Shown: in pieces, positions 25,031-33,775 of the stretch
Position numbering within the stretch: the first letter of the stretch is position 1
How the letters are laid out: every line of letters begins with the position of its first letter
Assembly (NCBI GenBank): GCA_030147525.1
Contig: JASBVF010000015.1
Location: 62,001 to 126,000 of the forward strand
DNA from: Bacteroidota bacterium
GTDB lineage: Bacteria; Bacteroidota; Bacteroidia; Chitinophagales; Saprospiraceae
Reading direction: 5' to 3'
DNA length: 64,000 nt
Notes under the pieces: model-generated
Database searches by the model: none
What the model saw: the letters and a program-made list of their open reading frames with translations, nothing else
Told to the model about the DNA's origin: nothing
Translations under genes and position numbers: made by a program

Positions 25031-28000
25031 TCAGTCCGCAGTAAGCATGGTGCTGCTGACGGCGGCAGCGTCTTCCGGGGTATGGTTGCTGCCGCCGTTG
25101 CCTTTCCTGCGGCTGAAAAAATCCTTGATGTTGTCCACAACCTGGTACAGCACGGGCACGATGAACAACGTAAGCACCATGGAACTGAGCAAGCCCCCGA
25201 TGAGCGCCCAAGCCAAACCGTTTTTCCATTCTGCACCTGCACCCTTGGCAAGGGCAATGGGCACCATGCCCACCACCAGCGCAAGGGTCGTCATCAGGAT
25301 GGGGCGGAGCCGAACCATGCCAGCCTGTATGAGCGCCTGGGTGGTTTTCATCCCTTCGGCTTTAGCCTGGTTGGCAAAATCCACCAACAGGATGGCGTTC
25401 TTCGATACCAGACCATTTAGCATGATGATGCCAAGGATGGAGAAGATGTTGAGCGTCTCCAGTGTGAGGGCAAGGGCAAGCAATGCGCCGCACAGTCCCA
25501 CGGGTATGGAGAACATCACCACAAAGGGATACACGTAAGAGTCGTACAACGCCACCAAAATCAGATAGACAAAAATGAACGACACGAGGAAAGCAGTGCC
25601 CAAGCTGCCAAAGGACTCCGATTGGCGGCGAAGGTCTCCTTCGTAATTGATTTTAGTGCCGGAAGGCGGCGGGTTTTCGGCGACCCATTGCTGGAGGGCT
25701 GCGCCAACGGTGCCGGATGACTGTCCGAGCACCTTTGATTTTACCGTGACGGAAGGGATGCGGTTGAGCCGTTCCAGGCGGGCCGGGCCCGTTGTTTCCC
25801 GGATGGCGGCAAACTGGCTGAGCCGGATGAGCTTGCCCTTGTTGTTCATCAGTGTGAGGTTGGCGATGTCGGAAGGGGCGTTCCGGTCGAAGGCATCGAG
25901 CTTGATGTTGATGTCGTACTCCTTGCCGCCCGTGCGGAATTCCGCATCGGTGTTGCCGCTGTACGCCGCCTGCAGGGTTGCCCCCACCATGCCGATGTTC
26001 AGCCCCAGTTCTGCCATGCGGGTGCGGTCCACCTCGACGCTGATTTCGGGGTTGCCCTCTTCGAGGGAAAGCTCCGCTTCGAGCGTGCCCTCGATGGTTT
26101 TCAGTTTTTCCAGCATTTTGTTGCTGTACGATATGGCGCTCTGATAATCCGTGTTCCCTATTATAACCTGAATGGGCGCATCGTTGGCACCGCCAAAAAA
26201 GCTGACCTCCGACGATTTAACGTCCACGCCCGGCAGGATGGCGTCCAACTCGTTGCGGATTTGCACCGCATATACAGCCGAGGACAGGTTTCGTTTTTCT
26301 TTATCTATCAACTTCACGTTCATTTCGGCGAGGTTGGGGCTTTTCTGGCCGCCGCTCAACAGACCCGTCTGGCGACCTACGGTCGTGAATACCCCGGTGA
26401 CTTCTGGCTTGGACAGCAAGTACTCCTCTGCTATTTGGGTAGCCCGGTTGGTCTGTTGGATGGTGGCGTCCTTGGAAAGCTCCATTTGTACGATGAACTC
26501 GCCCCTGTCGCCCTGTTTGATAAAGGCTGAACCGATATAGCCTTTGGTGACAAGCAGGAACGAACTGAAAAACAGCCCTGCAATGACGGCGAGCGTGACG
26601 GTCTTGTGCCGCAGCGCCCAGGCAAGCCAGCTGCCGTAGGCATGGGAAAGCCGCCGGATGCCTTTCTCAAAATTGCCGAAAATGAACCCGCCGATGGTTT
26701 TTTCATTGAATTTTTCCAGCTTGGAAAAACGGGATGCCAGCGTCGGGGCGAGCGTATAAGAAACCAAAAGGCTCATCGCCGTGGAAAGGGCGACCACTAC
26801 GGCGAACTGCCGGAGGATATTGCCGACGATGCCCCCGGTGATGACGAGCGGCAAGAACACTACCACCAGCACCGCCGTGATGGAAAGGGCGGTGAGGAAG
26901 ATTTCGTTGCTGCCGTCAATGGCAGCCTTGCGGCTGTCCTTGCCCATTTCGAGGTGCCGGAAGATGTTCTCCAGCACCACGATGCTGTCGTCCACCAGGA
27001 TGCCGATGACCAGCGACATGGCGAGCAGGGTCATCAGGTTGAAGGTGTAGCCCAGCACGTACATGGCTATGACCGCCGACACCAGCGATGCCGGTATTGC
27101 CAGCATCACAATGACTGCGTTCCTGAAGCTGTGCAGGAACAGCAGCATCACCAGCGCCACCAGCACGATGGACAGCACCAGGTCGTGCTGCACCGCTTTC
27201 ACGGCATCGAGCGTAAAGTCGGAGCTGTTGCTGGCAATGGTGAACTGGAGGCTGGCTTCGGGGTATTGGGCTTCAAGTTCCTTTAGTTTGCTTTTTATGG
27301 CGTTGCTGACGTCCACGGCATTGGCGTCCGACTGCTTGAGGATGCTCATGCCGAAAGAATTTTTGCCGTCCACCCGGTTGAGGTCTTCCACTTCTTTTTG
27401 CGTTTCCTGCACCTCGGCTATTTCGTACAGCCGGATGGGTGCACCTTCCCGATTGGTGGTCACGACCACCTGCCGCAAGTCCTCGATGGTCTGGAACTTG
27501 CCCGCCAGGCGGATGAGGATTTGTCGCTCGTTGTTCTTGATTTTCCCGGTCGGGAAATCCAGGTTCGACATTTGCACCGCCTGTACTACCTGGAGGATGG
27601 AGATGCCGTACTGCTCCAATTGGTCTTTCCTGACGTTCACCTGTACTTCCTTTTCCTGCCCGCCCAGCAAGTTGATTTCACCGACCCCCGTAAGGCTGGC
27701 AAGTTGGGGCTTTATGCGGTCTTCCATGAGGTCGTAAAACTCGCCGCTCGGCAAAGTGGAAGATGCGCCAATGGACATGATGGGGAAATCGTCCGCCGAA
27801 AATTTGGATATGGTGGGCGGGTCGGCATCTTCCGGCAGTTTTGCGGCGATGGCGTCCAGCTTCCGCTGTGCATCCTGTAGCAGGAGTTCCACCTTTGCGT
27901 CCTGCTCAAACTGCAGGAAGACGATGGAGAAGCTCTCGATGGACGTGGAGCGGACATCGGTTAACTTTTCAAGCGTCGAGAGGGCGTCCTCGATTTCCCT

Positions 28001-28186
28001 GGACACCGAGTTTTCTACTTCGGCGGGGGATGCGCCGGGGTAAAACGTGGTAATCGTCAGCACCGGGGACGAAAACTTGGGCATAAGCTCGTAGCTCAGG
28101 TTGTTGTAGCTGGCCACACCCAATACTGCCAGGATGGAGAAAAACACGACCAGCAGCGAGGGGCGTTTTATGGATAATTCTATCAT
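25031..28186 (-). CDS. RND efflux pump inner-membrane permease
   Basis: 1051 residues, full length for an AcrB/MexB-type permease. Twelve membrane helices are expected from the hydrophobic pattern, with two large periplasmic loops. The proton-relay pair Asp399-Asp400 is in VIGILVDDSIVVLENI. The N-terminus is typical (MIELSIKRPSLLVVFFSILAVLGV, then TTFYPGASPAEVENSV). It forms a tripartite pump with the adaptor and TolC protein encoded just upstream. Substrates are not predictable; the neighbouring regulators suggest toxic organic compounds. Confidence 0.95.
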   Translation of the reverse strand: MIELSIKRPSLLVVFFSILAVLGVASYNNLSYELMPKFSSPVLTITTFYPGASPAEVENSVSREIEDALSTLEKLTDVRSTSIESFSIVFLQFEQDAKVELLLQDAQRKLDAIAAKLPEDADPPTISKFSADDFPIMSIGASSTLPSGEFYDLMEDRIKPQLASLTGVGEINLLGGQEKEVQVNVRKDQLEQYGISILQVVQAVQMSNLDFPTGKIKNNERQILIRLAGKFQTIEDLRQVVVTTNREGAPIRLYEIAEVQETQKEVEDLNRVDGKNSFGMSILKQSDANAVDVSNAIKSKLKELEAQYPEASLQFTIASNSSDFTLDAVKAVQHDLVLSIVLVALVMLLFLHSFRNAVIVMLAIPASLVSAVIAMYVLGYTFNLMTLLAMSLVIGILVDDSIVVLENIFRHLEMGKDSRKAAIDGSNEIFLTALSITAVLVVVFLPLVITGGIVGNILRQFAVVVALSTAMSLLVSYTLAPTLASRFSKLEKFNEKTIGGFIFGNFEKGIRRLSHAYGSWLAWALRHKTVTLAVIAGLFFSSFLLVTKGYIGSAFIKQGDRGEFIVQMELSKDATIQQTNRATQIAEEYLLSKPEVTGVFTTVGRQTGLLSGGQKSPNLAEMNVKLIDKEKRNLSSAVYAVQIRNELDAILPGVDVKSSEVSFFGGANDAPIQVIIGNTDYQSAISYSNKMLEKLKTIEGTLEAELSLEEGNPEISVEVDRTRMAELGLNIGMVGATLQAAYSGNTDAEFRTGGKEYDINIKLDAFDRNAPSDIANLTLMNNKGKLIRLSQFAAIRETTGPARLERLNRIPSVTVKSKVLGQSSGTVGAALQQWVAENPPPSGTKINYEGDLRRQSESFGSLGTAFLVSFIFVYLILVALYDSYVYPFVVMFSIPVGLCGALLALALTLETLNIFSILGIIMLNGLVSKNAILLVDFANQAKAEGMKTTQALIQAGMVRLRPILMTTLALVVGMVPIALAKGAGAEWKNGLAWALIGGLLSSMVLTLFIVPVLYQVVDNIKDFFSRRKGNGGSNHTPEDAAAVSSTMLTAD

Positions 28187-28260
28187 GATTTTTTATTTTT
28201 TCAATTGGCTCAGAGTCCGGGGGCAAACCGCCTTGAAGACTACCGGAGCCGGGTTTTGTG

Positions 28261-29328
28261 TTACTTAATCACCCTTACCGTCGCTCTGTCTTTCAGGTTG
28301 ATTTGACCCGTCAGCACAACGGTTTCGCCCTCCTGCAGCCCGGCGAGGATTTCCACCATGTTCTCGAAGGTTTCGCCCGCTTCTACCTTGCGGAGCACCG
28401 CCTTGCTGCCGTCGACCACATACACTTCCCCGTCGCTGGTGCTCCCGGCAAAAGCCTCTCTGGGGATGATGAGCGCAGCCACTTTTTCGCCCGCCACAAA
28501 ACGGGCTTTGCCGTTCATGCCTGCCTTGAGCATCGCACCGGATGGGTTATCAATGGCAATTTCCACCCGGAAACGCTTGGATTCGTCCGCCTTGACGTCC
28601 ACTAAGTTGACCGTGCCGGAGAACTTCTTGCCCTGATAAACATCGGCGGTCACTTCCACTTTTTGCCCCTTCCTGGCGGTCACCACCTGCGCTTCCGTCA
28701 GATAGACGTTCAGGAAAATCGTGCTCACGTTCACGATGTTTGCCACCGGGGTGCCAGGGGCAAGGTAAGAGCCGTTCTCCACCCTGTTTTGGGAAATGAT
28801 GCCGCTGATGGGGGCTTTCACGTAGGTGTCGCTCAGGCGTTTTTTCAGCGACTTGATTTTTACCTTCAGGTTGTTGGAGCGCAGTTTCGCCTCTTCGACC
28901 TGGACCTCCGTGACCCCTCCCTTTCCGAGGAGGTTTTCCATGCGCTGCAAGTCCTTCCCGGCTTTTTCCAGGTCCAGTTCCGAGAGTTCGAGGTCGTTTT
29001 GGATGAGTTCGTTGTCAACGGTGAGCAGGGTGTTGCCAGCCTGTACGTAGCTGCCGTCGTCGAAATTGAGCTTCGTTATCTTGCCGCTGACGTCCGAAAC
29101 AAGCGTCACCTCTTTGGAGGGCTGAAAAGTGCCGTTCACGGTGAAGTCCTCCTTGAAGGACTTCTTTTCCACGGTCGCTACCTTCACGGGCACGAAGGTG
29201 TTGCTGGTGCGTGAAAGCTCGACCTCCTGCTGCATGGTGCCCTTGTTTTTGGACAATTGCCAACTGATGCCGTAAGCGATGGCGCCGATGAGAAGGATGG
29301 CTGCTACTATTTTTAAGATTAATTTCAT
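28261..29328 (-). CDS. RND pump periplasmic adaptor (membrane fusion protein)
   Basis: 355 residues from the ATG at 29328. One N-terminal membrane anchor (KIVAAILLIGAIAYGISW) is followed by a lipoyl-like half (VNGTFQPSKEVTLVSDVSGKITKLNFDDGSYVQAGNTLLTVD), a helical hairpin (about 100-165) and the second lipoyl half (VKAPISGIISQNRVENGSYLAPGTPVANI), then the barrel domain. It links the permease to TolC. It is located between those two genes in the usual order. Confidence 0.93.
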   Translation of the reverse strand: MKLILKIVAAILLIGAIAYGISWQLSKNKGTMQQEVELSRTSNTFVPVKVATVEKKSFKEDFTVNGTFQPSKEVTLVSDVSGKITKLNFDDGSYVQAGNTLLTVDNELIQNDLELSELDLEKAGKDLQRMENLLGKGGVTEVQVEEAKLRSNNLKVKIKSLKKRLSDTYVKAPISGIISQNRVENGSYLAPGTPVANIVNVSTIFLNVYLTEAQVVTARKGQKVEVTADVYQGKKFSGTVNLVDVKADESKRFRVEIAIDNPSGAMLKAGMNGKARFVAGEKVAALIIPREAFAGSTSDGEVYVVDGSKAVLRKVEAGETFENMVEILAGLQEGETVVLTGQINLKDRATVRVIK

Positions 29329-29381
29329 GATGGTTGTATTTTTTTGAAAAAGGGCGAAAGTCAGGTTCGTCCCGTGGTTGT

Positions 29382-30737
29382 TTATTGATTGATGTTTTCG
29401 AGCAATTCGCCCCTGGCGTGGAGCAGTTCCAGTTCTGCCAGCTTTATCTGGAGCAGGGCGGTCAGGTAGTTGGTCTGGGCTGACCGCATGGAGGTCTCCG
29501 CCTGCAACAGCTCGACGATGGGCGCCACGCCCTCCGAGAAACGCTCCTGCGACACGGCGTACACTTCTTCGGCTACCCGGCGGTTTTGCGCCAGCGACTG
29601 GAGGTTGTTGTAGTTCACTTGCAGTTTTTGCCGGGCGCTGCGGTGCTGGAGGTCGAGCGATTGCTTGGTGAACTTTTCGTCCTGCCGCCATTTTTCGAGG
29701 TCAATTCTCGCCTGGGCGATTTTTTCCCTGCGCTCGAAGCCGTCGAACAGCGGCATGGAGAGCCGTAAGCCCACTAAGGAGGAACTGAACCAGTTTTTTC
29801 CGTCGAAGATTTCGCCGAAGTTGTTGCCCTGCCCCTGCCAGTTGTACCCGCCGAACAGGTACAGGCTCGGGTAGTAGCCTGCCCGCAACTGCCGGACGTT
29901 AATCTCGTTGAGGTCTCTTTGCAGGAGGAGCAGCGTCATTTCCGGCTTTTTTGAAAAATCGGCAGGTTGCAGCGCCAAAGCCGGGTAGGTGTAAGCCTGC
30001 TCGGAAATGGTGTCCTGCAACTCGATGTCCTGCTCCAAGGGCATGGACATCCGGTACTTGAGCAAGTCGAGCAACTGCCAGTACTGAAGGTCGAGGTTTT
30101 CCATGCTGGTCTCTAAGTTTACCCTCGAAACGGTCAGTTGGTCCACGTCCACCTTTTTGGCAAGCCCGTTGTCGAATTGTGATTGGGTGAGGTCGAGCAG
30201 TTTCACGACCTGCGCCAAGTTGGCTTGCAGGATGTCCTTTTGCTTTTTGGCGGTCAGCGCCTGGTAGTAGGTAGCACCCACCTCGTATGCTATGTCGGCT
30301 TTGCTTTTTTCGTAGCCTGCGTTGCTTACTTCGACCAATTTCCTCGTTCCTTCCAGCCCGATGGCGTAGATGGGGTTATAGACCATTTGGTTCAGTTGGA
30401 TACCGGAGCCAGCCGTCAGGTCGGTGCCGAACTGCACGGGCACCCGCTCGCCGGGCGAGCCTAAAATCTCGCCGGGGAGTTGTTGGGTGGGCAGTTCGAT
30501 ATTGTACTGAAAATTGAGGTTGAGGTCTACTTTTGGCAAACCGAGGCTAAAAAATTCCTTCGATTTGTGCCGTGCCTTTTCCACTTCGAGCCGTGCCTTT
30601 TCTACCCCCGTGCTATTGTTCACGGCGAATTGGATGCACGTTTCGAGGCTCATTTGCCGGGGGCTGTCCTGGGCTGCCAGGCGCAGCGCCAGCAAAAAGC
30701 CAAGCAATAGCAGGACGATTGGTCTTGTTTCCTTCAT
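29382..30737 (-). CDS. TolC-family outer-membrane efflux protein
   Basis: 451 residues with a signal peptide ending LAAQ. Two OEP repeats are visible: helical stretches with LETCIQFAVNNSTGVEKARLEVEKARHKSKE near 30-60 and a matching second half, then LRAGYYPSLYLFGGYNWQGQ near 280. It forms the outer-membrane channel of the pump. It is the first pump gene and begins 26 bases after the peroxiredoxin gene. Confidence 0.93.
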   Translation of the reverse strand: MKETRPIVLLLLGFLLALRLAAQDSPRQMSLETCIQFAVNNSTGVEKARLEVEKARHKSKEFFSLGLPKVDLNLNFQYNIELPTQQLPGEILGSPGERVPVQFGTDLTAGSGIQLNQMVYNPIYAIGLEGTRKLVEVSNAGYEKSKADIAYEVGATYYQALTAKKQKDILQANLAQVVKLLDLTQSQFDNGLAKKVDVDQLTVSRVNLETSMENLDLQYWQLLDLLKYRMSMPLEQDIELQDTISEQAYTYPALALQPADFSKKPEMTLLLLQRDLNEINVRQLRAGYYPSLYLFGGYNWQGQGNNFGEIFDGKNWFSSSLVGLRLSMPLFDGFERREKIAQARIDLEKWRQDEKFTKQSLDLQHRSARQKLQVNYNNLQSLAQNRRVAEEVYAVSQERFSEGVAPIVELLQAETSMRSAQTNYLTALLQIKLAELELLHARGELLENINQ

Positions 30738-30763
30738 GATTTTTTTTGTTGTGTTGTCAGTAT

Positions 30764-31228
30764 TTATGGTTTTTCTTTCAGTTCTTCAATGGCCACTTTG
30801 ACGTGCTCCCGCACGTTCAGTTGCGAATTGAAAACTTGTTGCACCGTGCCGCCTTTGCCGACCACGTAGGTCACCCGCCCTGGCAGCAGCCCGAGCAGGC
30901 TGCCGGGCACGCCCAGCTTTTTTCGGACATCATTCCCCGGGTCGCTCAACAAGACGAAAGGCAGGTCGAACTTGCGGGCAAAGGCAAGATGGCTCTCCGG
31001 TGAGTCGGCGCTGACGCCGATGACTTCAGCGCCCAAGCCTCGCAAGTCTTCATAGCTGTCCCGAAAGGAGCACGCCTCTGCCGTGCATCCCGGCGAGTCG
31101 TCCTTTGGATAGAAATAGAGGACGAAAGGGGCGTCGAAATACTTTTCGATGTCCACTTGTTCCCCGTGCTGGTTGGTCAAAGTGAACCGGGGCAATTGGT
31201 CGCCCGGTTGGATGGATTTGTTTTTCAC
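30764..31228 (-). CDS. bcp: Thioredoxin-dependent peroxiredoxin (BCP type)
   Basis: 154 residues. The thioredoxin-like fold is clear (GDQLPRFTLTNQHGEQVDIEKYF, then LYFYPKDDSPGCTAEACSFRD). Cys48 is the peroxidatic and Cys53 the likely resolving cysteine, as in atypical 2-Cys BCP enzymes. It reduces hydrogen and organic peroxides with thioredoxin. The short 26-base gap to tolC suggests one operon, which ties the pump to oxidative stress. Confidence 0.92.
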   Translation of the reverse strand: MKNKSIQPGDQLPRFTLTNQHGEQVDIEKYFDAPFVLYFYPKDDSPGCTAEACSFRDSYEDLRGLGAEVIGVSADSPESHLAFARKFDLPFVLLSDPGNDVRKKLGVPGSLLGLLPGRVTYVVGKGGTVQQVFNSQLNVREHVKVAIEELKEKP

Positions 31229-31296
31229 GTCGGGTAATTATTTTATTGGTCACAAAATATTTTTGTCTTGGGTTCGGAGTTTCAACTATCGGTGCC

Positions 31297-31893
31297 CTAT
31301 TGCTCCAAATACGCCCGACAGACTTCCCTGCCCTGTTCCGTTGCCATTCCCACCAGGAAAAAATCAAGACAGTTTTTTACAAAATCACCCGAACTGTTGA
31401 ATTGCGGCAGTTCCTTTCGCAGAAACAAGCGCAGCACCTGGAGCAGCAGCATGGCAGCAAATTCAGGTTTCATATCTGCCCTGTAATCGCCGCTGGCTGC
31501 CCCTTTCACCAAATTGGTTTTGATTTTTTCAAAAAGATATTGGTAGTAAAAATCCAATAGCTGCTGCCAGCTATCGTGGTGGTATTTCTGGAGGTCGTGT
31601 ACCATTGCCTCGGAGACTTCGCCCAAGGTGCAGGCAATGTAGCCCATCATGGAAAAAAGCTCGGGCAGGGGCGCAGCCTGCCGTTCGCAGATTTGCTTGA
31701 TAGCCCCCTTTTTCTGGCTGATGAACCTGCCGACGGTTTTTTCCACCAGCGCATCTTTGTTTTGTGCAGCGCAGTAGAGGGTCTTCTTTGAAATGCCCAA
31801 GTGGTGCGCCACGTCGTCCATCGTCACGCTCCTGATACCAAAGCGGTGGAAAAGCCCTTGTGCGCTTGCTATGATGCTCGTTTCATCTGCCAT
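31297..31893 (-). CDS. TetR/AcrR-family regulator
   Basis: 198 residues from the ATG at 31893. The N-terminal HTH is clear: IIASAQGLFHRFGIRSVTMDDVAHHLGISKKTLYCAAQNKDALV. The ligand-binding half is diverged. It lies directly upstream of bcp and the pump genes on the same strand and is the nearest candidate repressor for them. Confidence 0.9.
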   Translation of the reverse strand: MADETSIIASAQGLFHRFGIRSVTMDDVAHHLGISKKTLYCAAQNKDALVEKTVGRFISQKKGAIKQICERQAAPLPELFSMMGYIACTLGEVSEAMVHDLQKYHHDSWQQLLDFYYQYLFEKIKTNLVKGAASGDYRADMKPEFAAMLLLQVLRLFLRKELPQFNSSGDFVKNCLDFFLVGMATEQGREVCRAYLEQ

Positions 31894-31913
31894 TGAATCA
31901 ATTTCTTTTTCCT

Positions 31914-32387
31914 TTAAGCAAACCCATTGCTGTCCACGTCCGTACCCGGCGCTTGCTCCTCCTCCTTGCGCCTGATGCTGTACACCGCCCTCCCTTCCGC
32001 CAACGGTTTGGCGTTGCCTTCCTGCCACGCCCTCATGGTCGTGACGAGTATTCGGTTGCCGCAGCGCAGCACTTCTGCCTCTATTTCAATGGGCAATTCG
32101 ACAGCGCCCCTTAGAAAATCTACCCGCATATCAATAGTCGCCATTTTGTCCTCCATGGAGCCGAGCCGGGTAAAGCCTGCTATGCCGCCTACCGAGTCCA
32201 TGATGGCTGCAATCATACCCCCATGCCAGCGGCGCTGGCGTATGTCGCCAATCACCTCCTCCCGAAAGGGAACCCGCACCTTTGCATAGTCCGGACGGAT
32301 TTCCAGCAGTTCAAGCCCCAGGAACCGGTGCAGGGGGATGGATTCTTCCACCATGTGCTTTATAAATTCAGTCGTAAAAGTGGGCAT
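31914..32387 (-). CDS. PaaI/YiiD-type hotdog-fold thioesterase
   Basis: 157 residues. The hotdog pattern is visible: PLHRFLGLELLEIRPDYAKVRVPFREEVIGDIRQRRWHGGMIAAIMDSVGGIAGF, where the HGGMIAAIMDSVGG segment holds the active-site region, followed by TIDMRVDFLRGA. It probably hydrolyses acyl-CoA or aromatic acyl-CoA esters. It lies between the two tetR genes with gaps of 12 and 20 bases, so it is probably co-transcribed. Confidence 0.85.
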   Translation of the reverse strand: MPTFTTEFIKHMVEESIPLHRFLGLELLEIRPDYAKVRVPFREEVIGDIRQRRWHGGMIAAIMDSVGGIAGFTRLGSMEDKMATIDMRVDFLRGAVELPIEIEAEVLRCGNRILVTTMRAWQEGNAKPLAEGRAVYSIRRKEEEQAPGTDVDSNGFA

Positions 32388-32399
32388 GTTAGGGAAGGG

Positions 32400-33029
32400 T
32401 TAAATGATTTTTGAAAAATCCGGGCTGCCCATAATGGGCAGTTCCTCCAACCCGGCAGGCGTGAGATAGGGGTGCAAAAGCCCCAGCAGGGACTGCACGA
32501 ATATTTCCTGGCTGGTGCAATCCTTTTGCAGCACGGCGAATTGCGCCAGCCAGAATGCAGCGTGCATCCAGATAGAATGGGCGAGGAAATCGTAAGCCCT
32601 TGGAAAAGGCTCTTGCCGGAAAACGCCCCTGCCCACACAATAGTCAATGGTCGCCCGGATGTGCCGCATGGAACGCATGGAAAATTCCTTGTGCGCCGCC
32701 GCTATCTGCGGGTATGCCCGGATGATTTCGAGCGTGTCCAAGTAAAAGAAGCGGAACTTCAATTGGAATTCGTAAAAAATGCTGACTTGCTCCATGATGC
32801 TTTTGAGGTCGGGATAAGCCCTCAGCTTGTTCAGCATTTCGGCAGCTTCGGCGTCCATTTGCTCAAAAACCGCTGGCATCAAGTCATCTTTCTTGGGAAA
32901 ATGGTAGTTCAGGTTGCCGGTACTGATGTCGAGTTCGGCGGCGATTTGCTTCAACGCCACGTTCCTGAACCCGTCCCTGTTGAAAAGTTGGGTAGCAGTC
33001 TGTACGATTTCATGCTTTGTATCTTTCAT
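32400..33029 (-). CDS. TetR/AcrR-family regulator, first gene of the cargo block
   Basis: 209 residues. The HTH reads EIVQTATQLFNRDGFRNVALKQIAAELDISTGNLNYHFPKKDDL, typical of TetR. The rest is an all-helical ligand domain. It starts only about four bases after the predicted transcription start, so its message may be nearly leaderless. It faces a divergent ECF sigma gene across a symmetric regulatory region that it may itself bind. Confidence 0.9.
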   Translation of the reverse strand: MKDTKHEIVQTATQLFNRDGFRNVALKQIAAELDISTGNLNYHFPKKDDLMPAVFEQMDAEAAEMLNKLRAYPDLKSIMEQVSIFYEFQLKFRFFYLDTLEIIRAYPQIAAAHKEFSMRSMRHIRATIDYCVGRGVFRQEPFPRAYDFLAHSIWMHAAFWLAQFAVLQKDCTSQEIFVQSLLGLLHPYLTPAGLEELPIMGSPDFSKII

Positions 33030-33035
33030 ATCGGT

Positions 33036-33099
33036 CGCAAAAATAGGATTTATTTCCTAAAATTATTCTAAAAAACAAATTCCTAAACCTATTTTTGCG
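33036..33099. promoter_or_regulatory. Symmetric divergent promoter region
   Basis: A perfect 12-bp inverted repeat, CGCAAAAATAGG (33036-33047) and its complement (33088-33099), places a TATTTTTG element facing outward on each strand: one for the tetR gene (minus strand) and one for the ECF sigma gene (plus strand). Between them are AT-rich sequences with TTCCTAAA repeats and a small AGGA/TCCT inverted repeat. This fits two promoters under common control. Confidence 0.6.
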
Positions 33100-33199
33100 G
33101 CGTTGGTTTAATATTTCATCCATTTTTTTTAAAAATCTTGTCAAACCTCAAAGCCGTTACGGGGAGGTGGTTTGCGCAGCCTGATACAATGTTTTGACC

Positions 33200-33721
33200 A
33201 TGAAAGACAACATCGAGTGCCTATTGCTTCAAAATTTCAACCGTCTGGGCAGGTTAGCCTTGTACCTGACGAAAAGCGAACAGGATGCCCAAGACCTCTT
33301 GCAGGAAACCGCTATCCGGGTTTTGGTAAACGGGGAGAAATTTGCGCTTGGCACCGATTTCAACGCCTGGAGCGGCAGGATAATGACCAACCTGTTTATC
33401 TCCCACATCAATACGAAGCGCCGCCGCCACGAGCTGGGAAAGCAGGGCAACATCCTGAACAAGCTGTACGGCGGAATGGACAGGGTTTTCAACAACGGGG
33501 AGTGGCTTACCTTTCTGGGCGACGTGTATGACGGCATGAAAAAATTGGACGAAAAAAGCCGCCTTTCCCTGCAAATGCTCTCGGAGGGTTATACTTACGA
33601 TGAGATAGCCGTGAGGTCGGGCGAAAATCTGGGCACCGTCAAGAGCAGGGTACACTTCAGCAGGCGGAAGATGCGGAACATGGTGAGGGAGGAGCTATCC
33701 GAGCGGACTGCTTTTTACTAA
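33200..33721 (+). CDS. ECF-type RNA polymerase sigma factor
   Basis: 173 residues from the ATG at 33200; a TTG lies two codons upstream. Region 2 is visible (RLALYLTKSEQDAQDLLQETAIRVLVN, TDFNAWSGRIMTNLFISHINTKRR) and region 4 as well (SLQMLSEGYTYDEIAVRSGENLGTVKSRVHFSRRKMR). No anti-sigma gene follows, unlike many Bacteroidota ECF loci; the next gene is a GH3 enzyme 54 bases away. It may direct expression of the GH3 gene or of distant genes. Confidence 0.92.
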   Translation: MKDNIECLLLQNFNRLGRLALYLTKSEQDAQDLLQETAIRVLVNGEKFALGTDFNAWSGRIMTNLFISHINTKRRRHELGKQGNILNKLYGGMDRVFNNGEWLTFLGDVYDGMKKLDEKSRLSLQMLSEGYTYDEIAVRSGENLGTVKSRVHFSRRKMRNMVREELSERTAFY

Positions 33722-33775
33722 AATGGCGACCAACGGCACCATAGACCAGCAAACAAAGTCACAACTAAAAACAGC

